A stretch of 64,000 bases of DNA from an uncultured Actinomycetes bacterium. Lineage in GTDB: Bacteria; Actinomycetota; Actinomycetes; Actinomycetales; Bifidobacteriaceae. The position numbers and the translations under genes were made by a program. The notes under the pieces were generated by a model. The model was not told the origin of the DNA and searched no databases. It saw only the letters and a program-made list of their open reading frames with translations. Location of the stretch: contig OMWX01000001.1 in assembly GCA_900314875.1 (NCBI GenBank), forward strand, positions 124,001 through 188,000, read 5' to 3'. This document shows, one piece after another, positions 9,601 through 23,100 of the stretch. The stretch's first letter is position 1. Each line of letters opens with the position of its first letter.

Positions 9601-10775
9601 AACAAGGGCATTTCTCTGACGTTCAGCCTGGCGATTGGGGGTACACGGAAATCGAATGGGCAGCTGAGAGCGCCATATCGACCGGTTATGCTGACGGACG
9701 TTTCGGCGTGAACGACAATTGTACTCGCGCTCAGATGGCTAAATTCCTGCGCCGTCTGGCAAAATCTCTCGGTGATAAGTCTGCTATGACTTATACTCCG
9801 ACTGCTGCAGAATGGAATAAGTTCTCTGATGTCAAGCGCGATACGTTTGCCGGCGAGAGCATTCTTTGGCTTGCTTCGCAGGGTATCAGCACGGGTTATA
9901 CTGACGGACGTTTCGGCGTGAACGACAATTGTACTCGCGCTCAGATGGCTAAATTCCTGCGCCGCCTGGCAAAGCACCTCGGAAACGAATCCGCTGTTAA
10001 TTACACTCCGACTGCTGCAGAATGGAATAAGTTCTCTGATGTCAAGCGCGACACTTTTGCTGCTGAGAGCATTCTCTGGCTTGCTTCGCAGGGTATCAGC
10101 ACGGGTTATGCCGACGGAAGATTCGGCGTGAACGACAACTGCACCCGCGGTCAGATGGCAGTATTCCTTTACCGTGAAAACAATGTAATTAACGGCGGCA
10201 GCGACAAGGTTTTGCCTGAATCCGTGTCCATCACGGGAGCCGGAGTTTCCGGAGGCAAGCTTTCGGTAAAAAAAGGTAATTCCGCTCAGCTGTCGGCGGA
10301 TATAAAACCTGCAAACGCTACTGACAAAAGCGTTACCTGGTCGTCATCCAACGCAGGCGCAGCAACGGTTTCAGCTTCCGGTCTCGTGCAGGCCAAGGCT
10401 GCAGGAACCGCTGTCGTAACCGTGAAAACGACCAACGGAAAGACAGCTTCCGTAACTGTTACCGTTACGGATTCTCCCGCGCCGACACCCGGAACCTGGA
10501 ACATCTCTAAGTCCTTCTCGGGCGATTCGCCCGCATACGGCGAGAATGTGGAGTTCACCCTTGAAAGTCTCGATCCTGAGTCTGAAGCTGCTCAGCTTGC
10601 AACTTGGACAGTCGAATGCACCGGCGTAAACGGAGACGTTCACAGAATCTACGATTTCAGAGGATATCGCGCAGCGTTCTGCATGCGCGGCAACACTCCG
10701 GCAGGAAAGTACACTGTTACTGCAACTGTTAACGGCGAATCGAAGAGCGTAACCTTCGACTTTGCCGGAGAATGA
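6699..10775 (+). CDS. Secreted multidomain alpha-amylase (GH13) with Big_2, CBM26-like and S-layer-homology domains
   Basis: A 1358-residue exported enzyme. The ATG at 6699 is chosen because it is followed by a clear signal peptide (Lys12-13, then AVAALAASATLFCGLNF, cleavage near SYA-AEG at 37-38) and preceded by GAGAAGG. The GH13 barrel shows DIVANH at 157-162, nucleophile Asp238 in GFRYDAAKH, acid/base Glu269 and Asp338 in VESHDN. After it come two bacterial Ig-like (Big_2) domains at about 505-595 and 602-680, and two CBM25/26-type starch-binding modules at about 688-780 and 793-880. A third Big_2 (885-965), three SLH repeats (970-1160, period 70 residues), a fourth Big_2 (1172-1257) and a C-terminal beta-rich domain complete it. 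There is no LPxTG, so attachment is probably through the SLH domains. It degrades external starch or glycogen. Confidence 0.93.
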   Translation: MGGWNKSSCIAKKAVAALAASATLFCGLNFMSATPSYAAEGRDSFSDTIGNSTFETARQTYGLTEQMRDGATLHAWEWSFNTIKSKMKEIAEAGYTSVQTEPVSAIHSGHGMMFGENWYFVYQPTDTTIGNWVMGSEQDFKDMCAEAHKYGVRIIVDIVANHMTADYSAIAGRWQNYDYYHHDCNGENIQNWNDRYQVTHCKLTGLWDINTENQTTANMQADFIKNLVSDGADGFRYDAAKHIELPNEYNNSNYWNTVLANGSQYQYGEILSDSISRDGDYASMFNSSSIGGGGITASRYGHSLRGLIASSNLNAGSIGGWQTSVSPDNLTTWVESHDNYANGDRESTWMNDWQLTMGWAVIGARAEGMPLFFDRPLNSGGNQPQFSEQTKLGDEGSPLWYDPSIVAVNKFRNKMNGNLEYLRNCNGNSCLSIERYRSSGGSADTDGMVVVNMGGQANLSGQDTKLADGTYEDQINGGSITVSGGRITSGTAKEYAVSAFFNVKGSIPVESVEISGAGLSDKTLNLTEGKTSKLTATVKPDNASDKNVTWTSSDASVASVSSDGTVTAVRASGSATATITATAGGKSDSITVKVAEDPSIVHVTSVTVSGDASVMEDKTIQLSATVKPDNATNKNVTWSSSDDSVATVSSNGTVTGVNAGTVDIIATADGISAKKTITVQTNPDAGTVIYYPASKFGANSTYIHYSTDGGTTWTPVPGEKMDSACDGWVKKTIKVKNGTAINFVFNDGGNNWDNNGGSQNSYFVKAGGSFTVADGTIISGVNACNATPGVKGEVTVYYPASAFGADSTYIHYQIGTGEWTAVPGEKMEAACDGWVKKTVKTNGSNLTYVFNNGNGNWDSNWDSNYSAADGSVAIKGASGFAPCSVAVETVKIDQSAPSVKEGATVKLTATVENGPASPSLVWSSSNTSVATVASDGTVTGKKAGTAVITVNADNTAEDSVTVTVTKNEQGHFSDVQPGDWGYTEIEWAAESAISTGYADGRFGVNDNCTRAQMAKFLRRLAKSLGDKSAMTYTPTAAEWNKFSDVKRDTFAGESILWLASQGISTGYTDGRFGVNDNCTRAQMAKFLRRLAKHLGNESAVNYTPTAAEWNKFSDVKRDTFAAESILWLASQGISTGYADGRFGVNDNCTRGQMAVFLYRENNVINGGSDKVLPESVSITGAGVSGGKLSVKKGNSAQLSADIKPANATDKSVTWSSSNAGAATVSASGLVQAKAAGTAVVTVKTTNGKTASVTVTVTDSPAPTPGTWNISKSFSGDSPAYGENVEFTLESLDPESEAAQLATWTVECTGVNGDVHRIYDFRGYRAAFCMRGNTPAGKYTVTATVNGESKSVTFDFAGE
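9691..10160 (+). repeat. 210-bp tandem repeats encoding SLH domains
   Basis: Three copies of the segment encoding GYxDGRFGVNDNCTR start near 9691, 9901 and 10111, giving an exact 210-bp period. Copies 1 and 2 are almost identical over the stretch encoding the first 25 residues after DGRF. The segment encoding PTAAEWNKFSDVKRDTF is likewise duplicated. The low divergence suggests recent duplication or gene conversion within the gene. Confidence 0.85.
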
Positions 10776-10946
10776 TATGAGTGATTTCTCTGAAACGAGT
10801 TTAGTTTGACTGAACTCAGCCGGCTGAAGCTGAAATATGCGTCTGAAGCTGTTTAGAACGGCTGAATGGCTGAGGACGGATATATCAAGCCGGAATAAAT
10901 GCGGAAAGTGTTCTGCGGTTTGCCTTTGCGGCAGGCTGCAGGACAC

Positions 10947-10966
10947 TTTTTTTTTTTTTTTTTTTT
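10947..10966. repeat. Homopolymer tract T20
   Basis: Twenty consecutive T in the convergent spacer, 171 bases after the amylase stop codon. It is one of three tracts of 18-20 T in the window (the others are at 45462 and 63352). It may be prone to length change. Confidence 0.95.
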
Positions 10967-11005
10967 GCGTGTCTTTGTTATGTGTGTTTGTGCGCGTTTC
11001 AAGTT

Positions 11006-11065
11006 GCTGTTGCCGCTGCTGCTGTTGCCGCTGCTGCTGTTGTCGCTGCTGCTGTTGCCGCTGCT
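11006..11065. repeat. 15-bp tandem repeat, four units
   Basis: Four abutting copies of GCTGTTGCCGCTGCT (11006-11020, 11021-11035, 11036-11050 with one change, 11051-11065), followed by GCC-rich sequence. It lies in a spacer with no accepted gene. There are no spacers between units, so it is not a CRISPR. Confidence 0.9.
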
Positions 11066-11164
11066 GCCGCCGAAACTTCAACTGAAGCGTTCTGTTTTCT
11101 GATTTTGAGCGTTTTTGCAAATATGTTATGCGATGTATATGCGTTGTTTTATGCACAGTTTAAC

Positions 11165-11202
11165 GTCTTCCTGTGGCTTCCTGTCTTCCTGTGTCTTCCT
11201 GT
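11165..11202. repeat. Degenerate CTTCCTGT repeat
   Basis: Four close copies of GTCTTCCTGT or GGCTTCCTGT in tandem within the same convergent spacer. No function is apparent. Confidence 0.7.
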
Positions 11203-11414
11203 CTTTTGCCGGTTTGCTTATATCTTGGAGCAGTACACTGAACAATACGGCATAAAATATCATAAAAACAGCATAAAAAAATCCCTCTTCACATCAGACC
11301 GCTTATCGCAGCAGGTCGCTATGAAGAGGAATATTTTTGTGAGGTTATTCAGTTATCTGCCGCGTTTTGCAGCAATTATTGTATATAACTTGAACGTGGA
11401 AAGAGAGAATAACC

Positions 11415-14168
<2,754 letters not shown>

Positions 14169-17100
14169 GCGTTTGTTTATGCAATTTTGTTTGCATATAT
14201 TATGTCTAAAATTACGCTGTTGACCGGACTTAATGCTGATTTGATACAGACTTAATGCCGACTTAATGCGGATTTAATTCTGACTTGAAGCCGCCGATTT
14301 TATTTTTCCGCAGGGGGCATGTACAATTCCTAGGCGTGAATAATGTTATTTGCATTGCTGTAGCAGCTCATAAGGCGAGCAGGATGCCTGAGGACGACAT
14401 GTATCTTCCGATACAGGTCGGCAAAAAGCTGTGTCCTGAAACGAATCTGGGGTTTCAAAACGACGATGCGGGCGACAATATTTCTCGCAAAAACAGCTAT
14501 TATTCCGAGCTGACCGCGCTGTACTGGATTTGGAAGAACAATCCGGCCGCATATAAAGGTCTGGTTCACTATCGGCGATTTTTCGGCACGAAAAACTTTG
14601 CGAAAAGGCATTTTTCTCGCGATCGCTTCGCGCGGATTGCGGGGCATGACGAAGTTGCTCAAATCCTGCGCAAAACCGATATTATCCTGCCTTCCAAGCG
14701 CAAATATTATATAGAGACCGTAAGGTCACATTATTTGCACACCATGGATGTGAATCATCTTGACATTACCCGGGAGATCATTGCCGAAATCGCGCCCGGA
14801 TACCTGCCTTCGTTCGATAAGGTGATGAATTCGACCGGCGCTCACATGTGCAATATGTTCATCATGTCGTCCGAGAAAACCGACGAATATCTTTCCTGGC
14901 TTTTCCCTATTCTCGATCGGCTTGTCGAGCGGATAGACTCGTCGGGGTATGACGCTTTCGCAATGCGTTTCCCCGGGCGTGTCAGCGAGCGTCTGCTTGA
15001 TGTCTGGCTGAATACAAAAGGCTATAAATATACCGAATTGCCGGTTGTCAACACTGAGCCGGTTCGCTGGGGGACAAAGATAACGTCCTTCCTGAAAGCC
15101 AAGTTTTGCAACAAAAAATACACTGCAAGCTTTTAGGCTGTGTGCTTTCAGTCTGCGAGTTTTCAGGCTGCGCTGTCTTTGCCGGTTTTGATTGATCCTG
15201 TTTTTAGCTTTATCGATTATTCTTTGATGTTTTGACTGTTGCCGGTCTCTGAATCCTCGATGTCGTCAAAATTCAATGTAACGCCCGGGATATTGTCCGG
15301 AATCATGCCCGGCTTGTAATAATCGCTGATTGTCGGCGGAAGCCTGTAAATGCCGGGAATTCCCTCAAGTTCGTAATATTGCGAATTATTCAAACCGGTC
15401 GGCTGCTTAAAATCGGGCGAAATCTCCGAACTGAATGAATGCGAGCTTGTCAGACCTTCCAGCCTGAGTACTTGCGCGTCATCTGAAATCACAGACATGC
15501 CCATGTCTGTTTTTCGAGTCTTTTTGCGCGTTTTCATTCGGGTTTTCCCGTTTTCTGCCTCAGTGTTTTCGGCAGTTTCGGCAGTATGTCCGGCAATATT
15601 TTCCGCTGCTTCGTTTTTCGTCGCATTTTCTGCCGTTTTATTCTGCTCGGCAACCGCATTCAGATAAGTATTCCCGCAGTAAATCAGCGCGAGAATGAAA
15701 TAAAACCGTCCGACGAAAAAATCTCCGGTGAACGAGCCGCTGATAAGCGCTCCGATGAAAACGGCCTGAAGAATCAGGTTTTGTACGGGGAAACGGTTCC
15801 AGCCGCTGCGATCGGAAGCGATCAAATATATGAATATGCAGAAAACAGCCATGCCGATCGTTCCGCATTCAACCAGAATCTGCAGATAGGAATTGTGAGG
15901 GAATGGAGCCCCGCCCGCCTCGGAAATAAAGGTTTTGTTAAAAAATTCCTGACTGTATCCGACTCCCAGAATCGGATGTTCTGACGCGATTTCCAGAGCG
16001 GTTTCGTACAGCGTGACTCGCCCGGTCATTCCCGTGTCGCGCCCCAAATCGTTCATCATATTGATAAACCATTGATGGGTTGTCATCGTCGGAATGTAAA
16101 GCGCGAAAGCTGCAAAAAAGATGTTGATGACCCACAGCGGAACTGATGTCAAAAATCGCTTGTGCTGCTTGGCGTTCGAGAACTTGTCTTTCAGTCTGAA
16201 AAGCACGTTAATTATCGGCAGCATCGCTAAAACGGCTATGATTTTCGCCGTTGCGGACTGCGAGAAATAAAGCATTAAGAAAGACAGGGCGAAAGATATG
16301 ATAAGCCAGGCTTTCGAGTTTGTGTATGCGCTTTCCATAGCGGACAGCAGAATCAGAGCGAGTCCGTACAGAATCGTGTCGGTATGGCAGCCGACGAACA
16401 CTCCGCAAAGCCTTCCTCCGTCCGAGCTGGTAATTTCGCACAGGTTGAAAAACATGCCGAATCCGTGCGGATACAGCGCATAAACAGCGATATTGACCGC
16501 CGCGACACCGGTTGCAAGCCATCTCAGCGCTCGCAAAACCCTCACAAAATCGCGTGCGGAACAGCCTTTTCCGAATACCGACGGGAAATAAAACACCGGC
16601 GACACGCACAGCATAATCTGAGTGGCGCAACAGCGCAGAATGTCGCTTCCCAGATTGCTGATGCAGCTGGACAGAGTCACAAGCAAGAAAAACAGCGCAA
16701 CGCAGAGAGGTATTTCGATTTTGCACTTTTTTCGCGCGACATAAAGCGCAACGCACGAGATTGTCATGGAAACGATTTTTGACAACAGTCCGAACGCGTA
16801 CAGCAGATTTAAAATGCCTTTGCCGCTTGCTCCGTAATAAGTCTGCCACAGGTAGAAATCAGGCAGCAGGAACGGGAAGCATACGCACAGCGCAAAAAAA
16901 GGATGACGCATCTTTTGGATGGCAGCGTCGTTGCGCATTCTGCTTATGTCAAGCTTTTGTGATGTATGGGCAGTCTGCGGAAACATTGTCTGTTCTGAGG
17001 CTGTTTTTGGGCGCGAAAAAGAGGGAAAATGTTTTGTTTCGCTCATTGCTTCCTCCTTCGCCCGTGTTTTTCATTTGCTGTCGTTTTGCAGTTCGCGCAT

Positions 17101-20100
17101 GCACGTGTTTTAACATACGACAACAGCGACATTTTACTCTTTTGTGCGGATATTTTCTGTTTGAATTTCGTCGGCCAAAGCGCATAATCCCGCATAGCTT
17201 TCGTCGATTATTTTGCGCAGATTTTCAGTGTTTTGCGAGTCTGTGTGCTCTTCCTTGAAAGTTTTGAGCTTTTCTCTGAACGGTACGGCGCAAATCTTGC
17301 GGTTTTTGAGCAAGGCAAGTATGCAGGCGTGCATTCGGGCGGAAATAATCAGATCTGATGATTCCAAAAGCGTTAAGAATTCGTCGAATTGTGCAAAGGG
17401 TATGACTTTTGCGGTCAGTTTGGGTATGTTTTGAGCGTTGTTGCGTGCTTTGTTCTTTGCTGTATTTTGCGCATAATCTGCAAATCTCTGCACGAAATCC
17501 ATGTCGCCCGCAACTGTGGAAGTTATATTTAATCTGATTTCAAAAGGCTGTGATCGGTTTGAATTTCCGTCTGTCGAATTTTTGCATGCCGCATTAATCA
17601 GATAATCAAAATAAGCCTGCTCGTTGCGCGTTCCGAGCGTTTTTTCCATGTCTTGCGCGTAAGGAACTGGTATGCACAGAACGTTTTTTGCGCGAGACTC
17701 ATTCCCGGCTGTGCCGTCTGCGCTGTCTGTGCCGCATGTGCCGTTTATGTCGCTCAAATTGCCCGACTTTCCTTCGCTTCTGTCGGCAAATGCGCTCAGC
17801 TTAGGAAACGCAAAGACCGCATCCGGCGAGTAAAACGGCACAAAATCGTATGCTTTTTTGAAATTTGCGACGGTTTTCCGATCGCGCACGCTTACGCGAA
17901 AACATTTTCGCAGCGAAACCTTATATCGCTCGAGCAGCCGGGCATTCATATTTATATCTCCGCTTACGCCGTGAACCGCAATCGGAATCCGTTTGTCCGA
18001 TAAAACCTTGCACCAATTGTAAAAAGAGCTGTTGAAACCCTTGTGGCTGCCGACCAGCTCGCCGCCGCCGATAATCGCGCAGCTGAAATCCTCGGGATTG
18101 CAGTCCGCGTTCGCCAGCAGGCTTTTTATGCGTTTTTTATGCCAGATATCGTTAAGAAAATAACATTTGGAGAAAATTTTGTTTGTCAAAATCGCGAGTT
18201 TGCCCGTTAAGCGCAGTTTTTCGCTTATCTGAATCTCGTAGGGCGCGCGCACAACCTCGAATCCTTGCGACTTGAAGAATTCTTCCTCGCAGCGCGCTAT
18301 TGCATAATCGCCGATATTAGGCGTATGTCCCTGCGTAATAAGAAGTATTTTTTTCATCCGGAAAAATCCTTTTTGTCTGTCGCGTTATTTGTCTGTTGAA
18401 TTTGAAGTGCGCGAACTGATTGATTTGCTTGTGAACAGGTCTGACAGCGGAGAATATGCCGAACTGTCATACTCTGCAGTCAGGAACCGCTTTTTTATGT
18501 ATGATGCTCTGCTGTTTCGAGATGAATCGCCTTTTTTGTCTGCCGAATCGATGTTTGTTAAATCGATTTGCGACGACATTTTATACAGAAAAGTGCCGTC
18601 AGCATCGATGGCATCGCCGGTGCCGTCAGGGGAAGCGCTGACGGAAGCAAATACTTCGTCGGGATTCTGTCTGCATATCGGCTTCCATCCGCTTAAAAAC
18701 GGCTGGATTTGCTCGCATTTTGCATTATTTGACTTAATCTGCTCATATTCGTTGCGCAAAATCGGCACGTCTCGCCGCAAAATTTCAGACAGATAATAAA
18801 CGAAGAAATAATTGTTTTTCCCGTTTTCTTCTCTGACATAAAATTCGAAAAGTCGGCGCAAAGCATTGTAAAACAGTGCGTCAGGCTGTGCCGCAATCGC
18901 GTAAATCTGCCACTGCAGTCCCCCCGGAATCACGGGAGAATACGGAAAAAAGTCAAGATTTTTCACGGACCAGAACGGATAATCGAAAATCGCATCCGGC
19001 AGAGGCGAGTCGAGAATAATTGTCGTATCAAGCCAGATTCCGCCGAATTTCTCCAGAATGCATATACGAATATAGTCGGCCAGGTGAGCGCGGGAAATCC
19101 GCCCGCTTTTGACGCTGTCCAAGATGAACTGCGGAATTGTCACAAGATCTTTCGCGGTCTGCAAATCGAGGAAATATAAGGGATGCTGTCCGCGATTTTT
19201 CTGAATCGTAGCGATATAAGGCTTAAGATTTTCAGGCATGCAGCGTTCGCCCTGAAGCCAGCAAACCCATATCGGAGTCTTGGAGTTGTCGTCAAAAGCG
19301 CGCGCGGTTTCCGGCATTTCGGCGATTTTTGCTGTTTCGGAAGCGCAGATCCGGGAGATATGTTTGCGCAGAATCGAAGTCTGCATATCGAACAGAGGAC
19401 GGGAAAATCGCGGAGGATAGGGCTTGTGAGACAGTTTCAAAACGGCTCTTGTGCCCAGATTCGTAATTTTTGCGCTCAAATCAGCCATTTTTTGAGCCTT
19501 TCCTTGAGGAAATCATTGCCTTGATTTTCTTAAGTTCTTCTCTCATGGCAAAAATTTGCAAACCTGCCGAAATGAAAGTAATTGCAAGGGAAATCGCGAT
19601 TGAATAAGGAATTTCGCGAGTTATGACGGCCGCCTGAACCGCAAGAAGAGCAAACTGAAGAATCGTTGAAAATGCATCGATTTTAATTCGAATATATTTT
19701 TTTGAAAGCGTATATCGGATAATTGCAACGCAGAAAGCCCCGGCAATCGTCGCATAGCAGGCTCCGAAAAGTCCGCAGGAGTCGGCCAGAGCAAAAGTCA
19801 GAACAAAACACAGCGCAATCCCGATTATTACGGACACCAAATTTTGCGTTGTTTTGAGCGCGGATGTGAAAACTGTGCCGAAAAACTCGTTAAGACAGCT
19901 GAAATAAAACGCGATTAAAAGCAAGGGCAGCAGGATATGTCCCGAATAAAACTCGTTTTTCAGCAGCAAAGACGACAAAAAATTTGTAAACGTTATTAAA
20001 AGTCCGGCAGCGACGACAAGCCCTGCGTTGAGAAATTTGAACATAACGGAGAAAAATTCGCTGACATTTTTTTTGCGAAACTCTTGGAAAGCGGTCAGCT

Positions 20101-23100
20101 GCCATGCCTGAATGAAAATTCTGTAGACGAAATACATGATATTGGGAATCTGGAAAACTGCCGCATATAATCCCAAAGCGTCCGCGCCCAGTTTGTAATT
20201 GATAACCAGTCTGCTGAGCGAAATTCCCAGCCACCAGTTCGGGATAAGCGGAATCGAATATGAGATCATTGTTTTGAAAAGCTTTTTCGACGGGCGAAAA
20301 CCGCGCAAAAGGATGTATTTGTATTGTCTTTTGCCGAAAAGCAGTTCGAGCGCGGCTGTCGTGTTGCCGATGATATAACCGTAAAAATAGCCGTGCAGTC
20401 CCATATGGCAGAAAACCAGGAAAAATGCGGAAAGCGCCGAAATCGTAAGCGTGCATTGTATTGAAGCGCGAACCATGAGTTTGACGTGATTCAGCCCTCG
20501 CGTTATATCGCTGAGAAAGTAGAAAAACGCATTCGAAGCGTAGGCGAGCAAGAAAAGCAGCTTGAAATTTCCCAGCCCGCCGAAAGCCTTCAGATCCAAC
20601 AGCGGAAGCCCTGCGGCGACTGCGAAACAGCTGAAAAGAGTGACGTAAAATCCGGTTGATATGTACTCGGCAGAGCGTTTTTTGTCGTCAATTACATACC
20701 GCAGCGCGCTTTCTGCAATCGCAAGCGTCAAAAGCGGAGTAACCATCGTCGTGACTTGAGCCGAAGTGTCTTTTATGCCGAATTCGCTCTGAGTCAAATA
20801 TGAGGTGTAAAGCGGCACGAGAAGAAAAGTGATCAGCTTCGTCGCAATTGTGTTTATTGCAAAAAGGCCGATGTTTACAAGCAGTGCCTTATATTTGCCC
20901 ATTTTCTCCTCGGATTGTGAGTGCGGTTGCGTGCGTTCGGTTACGTTCGGTTACGTTGTGTTTGTGTTTGTGCTTTTTTGTTGCGTGCGGTTTGCGGTTT
21001 TCTGCCTGTTTCGCAGATTTTTGCGATTTTTCCGGATTGTCGGCAGTTTCCCGGATTATCAGCAGATTTTTCGCATATTACTCGCAGCAAACCCTAATTT
21101 TATTCTTCAAATCAGACATGGCAGTCTTTGCCCTGCGGCGGTTCTGATTTTCTGATATAAGTATAAAATGACTTGAAGAAAGGGAGATGATGTCGGCGCT
21201 TTTTTCGATTGTTATTCCTGTGTTCAACGCGGCAGAACGGCTAGAACAGTGCTTGAAAAGCGTGCTTGCTCAGAGTTTCGGCGGATGGCAGGCTGTTCTT
21301 GTCGATGACGGTTCTGATGACGGTTCGGCGCAAATATGTGACTCTTTCGCAGCGGAAGATTCGCGAATAAGGGCGATTCACACTGAAAACAGGGGTGTTT
21401 CGGCGGCCAGAAATACCGGGATTGAAGTAAGCGAGGGCGAGTATGTCATATTTTTAGACAGCGACGACATGCTTTTGCCGGGAGCCTTGCAGCAGCTGAG
21501 CAGCAAATGCGGGGGGTTGCGCGAAAATCTTCCTGAAAATCGCTCTGAAAATCTTCCTGAAAATCTTCCCGATATGATCATTTATGATTTTTTGAAAATA
21601 AGCGATAATGCGGGCAATGCAATAAATTCAGACAGCTTTTCTTCAGACGGCTTGTCAAGTTCGCTTTCTGCGCATGAGCAGTTTCCTCCCGAAGGACGGG
21701 TTTCGCCTCAAAAGGCTCTAGCCTGGCTTTTTGAGGACAGGTATTGCTGGAATGTGTGGCAGGCTGCGTTCAGGAGATCCTTGCTGGAATCGATGAATGA
21801 TTCGAATGATTCGCAGTCGGTTGTGAAGCCGTGTTTGCAATCAAATTCGCGGCATTTTGAGCGTTGCAGCTCTGTTTTTGATGAGAATATTTGCGTTGCC
21901 GAGGATTTGCTGATGTTTGTTCGCGCTCTGATTGCTGCCGATAGAAGAGCCGGACAGCAAAAATCAGGCTCTGTCGTCTTTCTCTCGAAGCCGCTGTATG
22001 CTTATGTTTCCGCGCCTGAATCCGTGATGAACAAAACTTTGACGGATTCGGCGAAGCAGATTGAGGCTGCGAGAGACGTTATCGAAGTTGAATCGCGATT
22101 AGAGAAAATAATGGCTGAAAACCCGGGCGAAGCAGCCGAAAAATATCATTTCCATGCTTTTCATATCTTCTTTTCCTGGGCTGTCAGGATTTGCGCAACC
22201 GCACCCGCAAAGTCTCCTGCAGGGTCGCCCGCGCAATCATCCGCGCAATCGCTCTCAAAGTCGCCGGCGCAACCGTCTGCAGGGCTGCCTGCAGATTCAA
22301 GCGACAGTCAGTTGTCCGGCGGCGGCAAAAATACTTCCGAACAGACCGCTAAAAACACTGCGGCAGAGTTGAAACGGCTTGCATTGCGCGCTTGTCCGCC
22401 TTTTTGTCAGCTGAACCGGCGCGACAAAATTAAATATTTTGTTTTTTTGTCCGGCTTGTATAAAATTCAGACTGTTTCGGCTGTTTTCAATCGCCGAAAC
22501 TTAGAAAGGTAAGAGTCCGGAAAGGCATGCAGATACTCTGCGCACAATATCGGGAAGCGCATAAACGACATTCGGCTGCACAAAACATTATGCTGCACAT
22601 GACATCGAGGGGGAAAATGACGAATCCGACGGAAGAAAGCAATCCGAAGAAAAAATCGGCTTCTGAACATTTGCAGAAAAAGCAGCCGGCTCAACAGTTT
22701 TCAAAGCCGACTCAAAGCTCGCCGGCTCAAAACCCGCCGCAGAAGAAAAACGTCCTGCTTTTTATGGCCAAGCTGGACATGGGCGGCATTGAAACGCTTT
22801 ATTTGAACGTGATTCCGCGCTTGCAGGATCGCTACAATTTTATCGTCGCATATTATGGCGAAGGCGAGAATGAGCTGGGGCGCGATTTTGAGCAGCTTGG
22901 CGTGAAAATCGTGAAAGTCGGCCCGTCGCGCTACCGTCATCCGCGCAAATTTATTAAAAATATCCGCAAAATTATACGCGACAACAAAATCGACATTTTT
23001 CATTCGAATGTCGGATATTCCACGTTTTTCGGGCTTATCGCCGCGCGCGAAGAACATGTGCCGGTTCGGATTGCGCATTCGCATAACGGAGAGTTCGGCG

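Larger units (their letters stand above)
10776..11414. other. Long convergent spacer with repeats, no gene seen
   Basis: This 640-base spacer lies between the ends of the amylase gene and the thiamine gene. It contains a T20 tract, a GCTGCTGTTGCC-type array and a CTTCCTGT-type array, listed separately. Frames that cross it encode only low-complexity runs such as poly-Gln/Arg and Cys/Leu, so I do not call a gene. The last 200 bases are AT-rich without a clear intrinsic terminator. Confidence 0.6.
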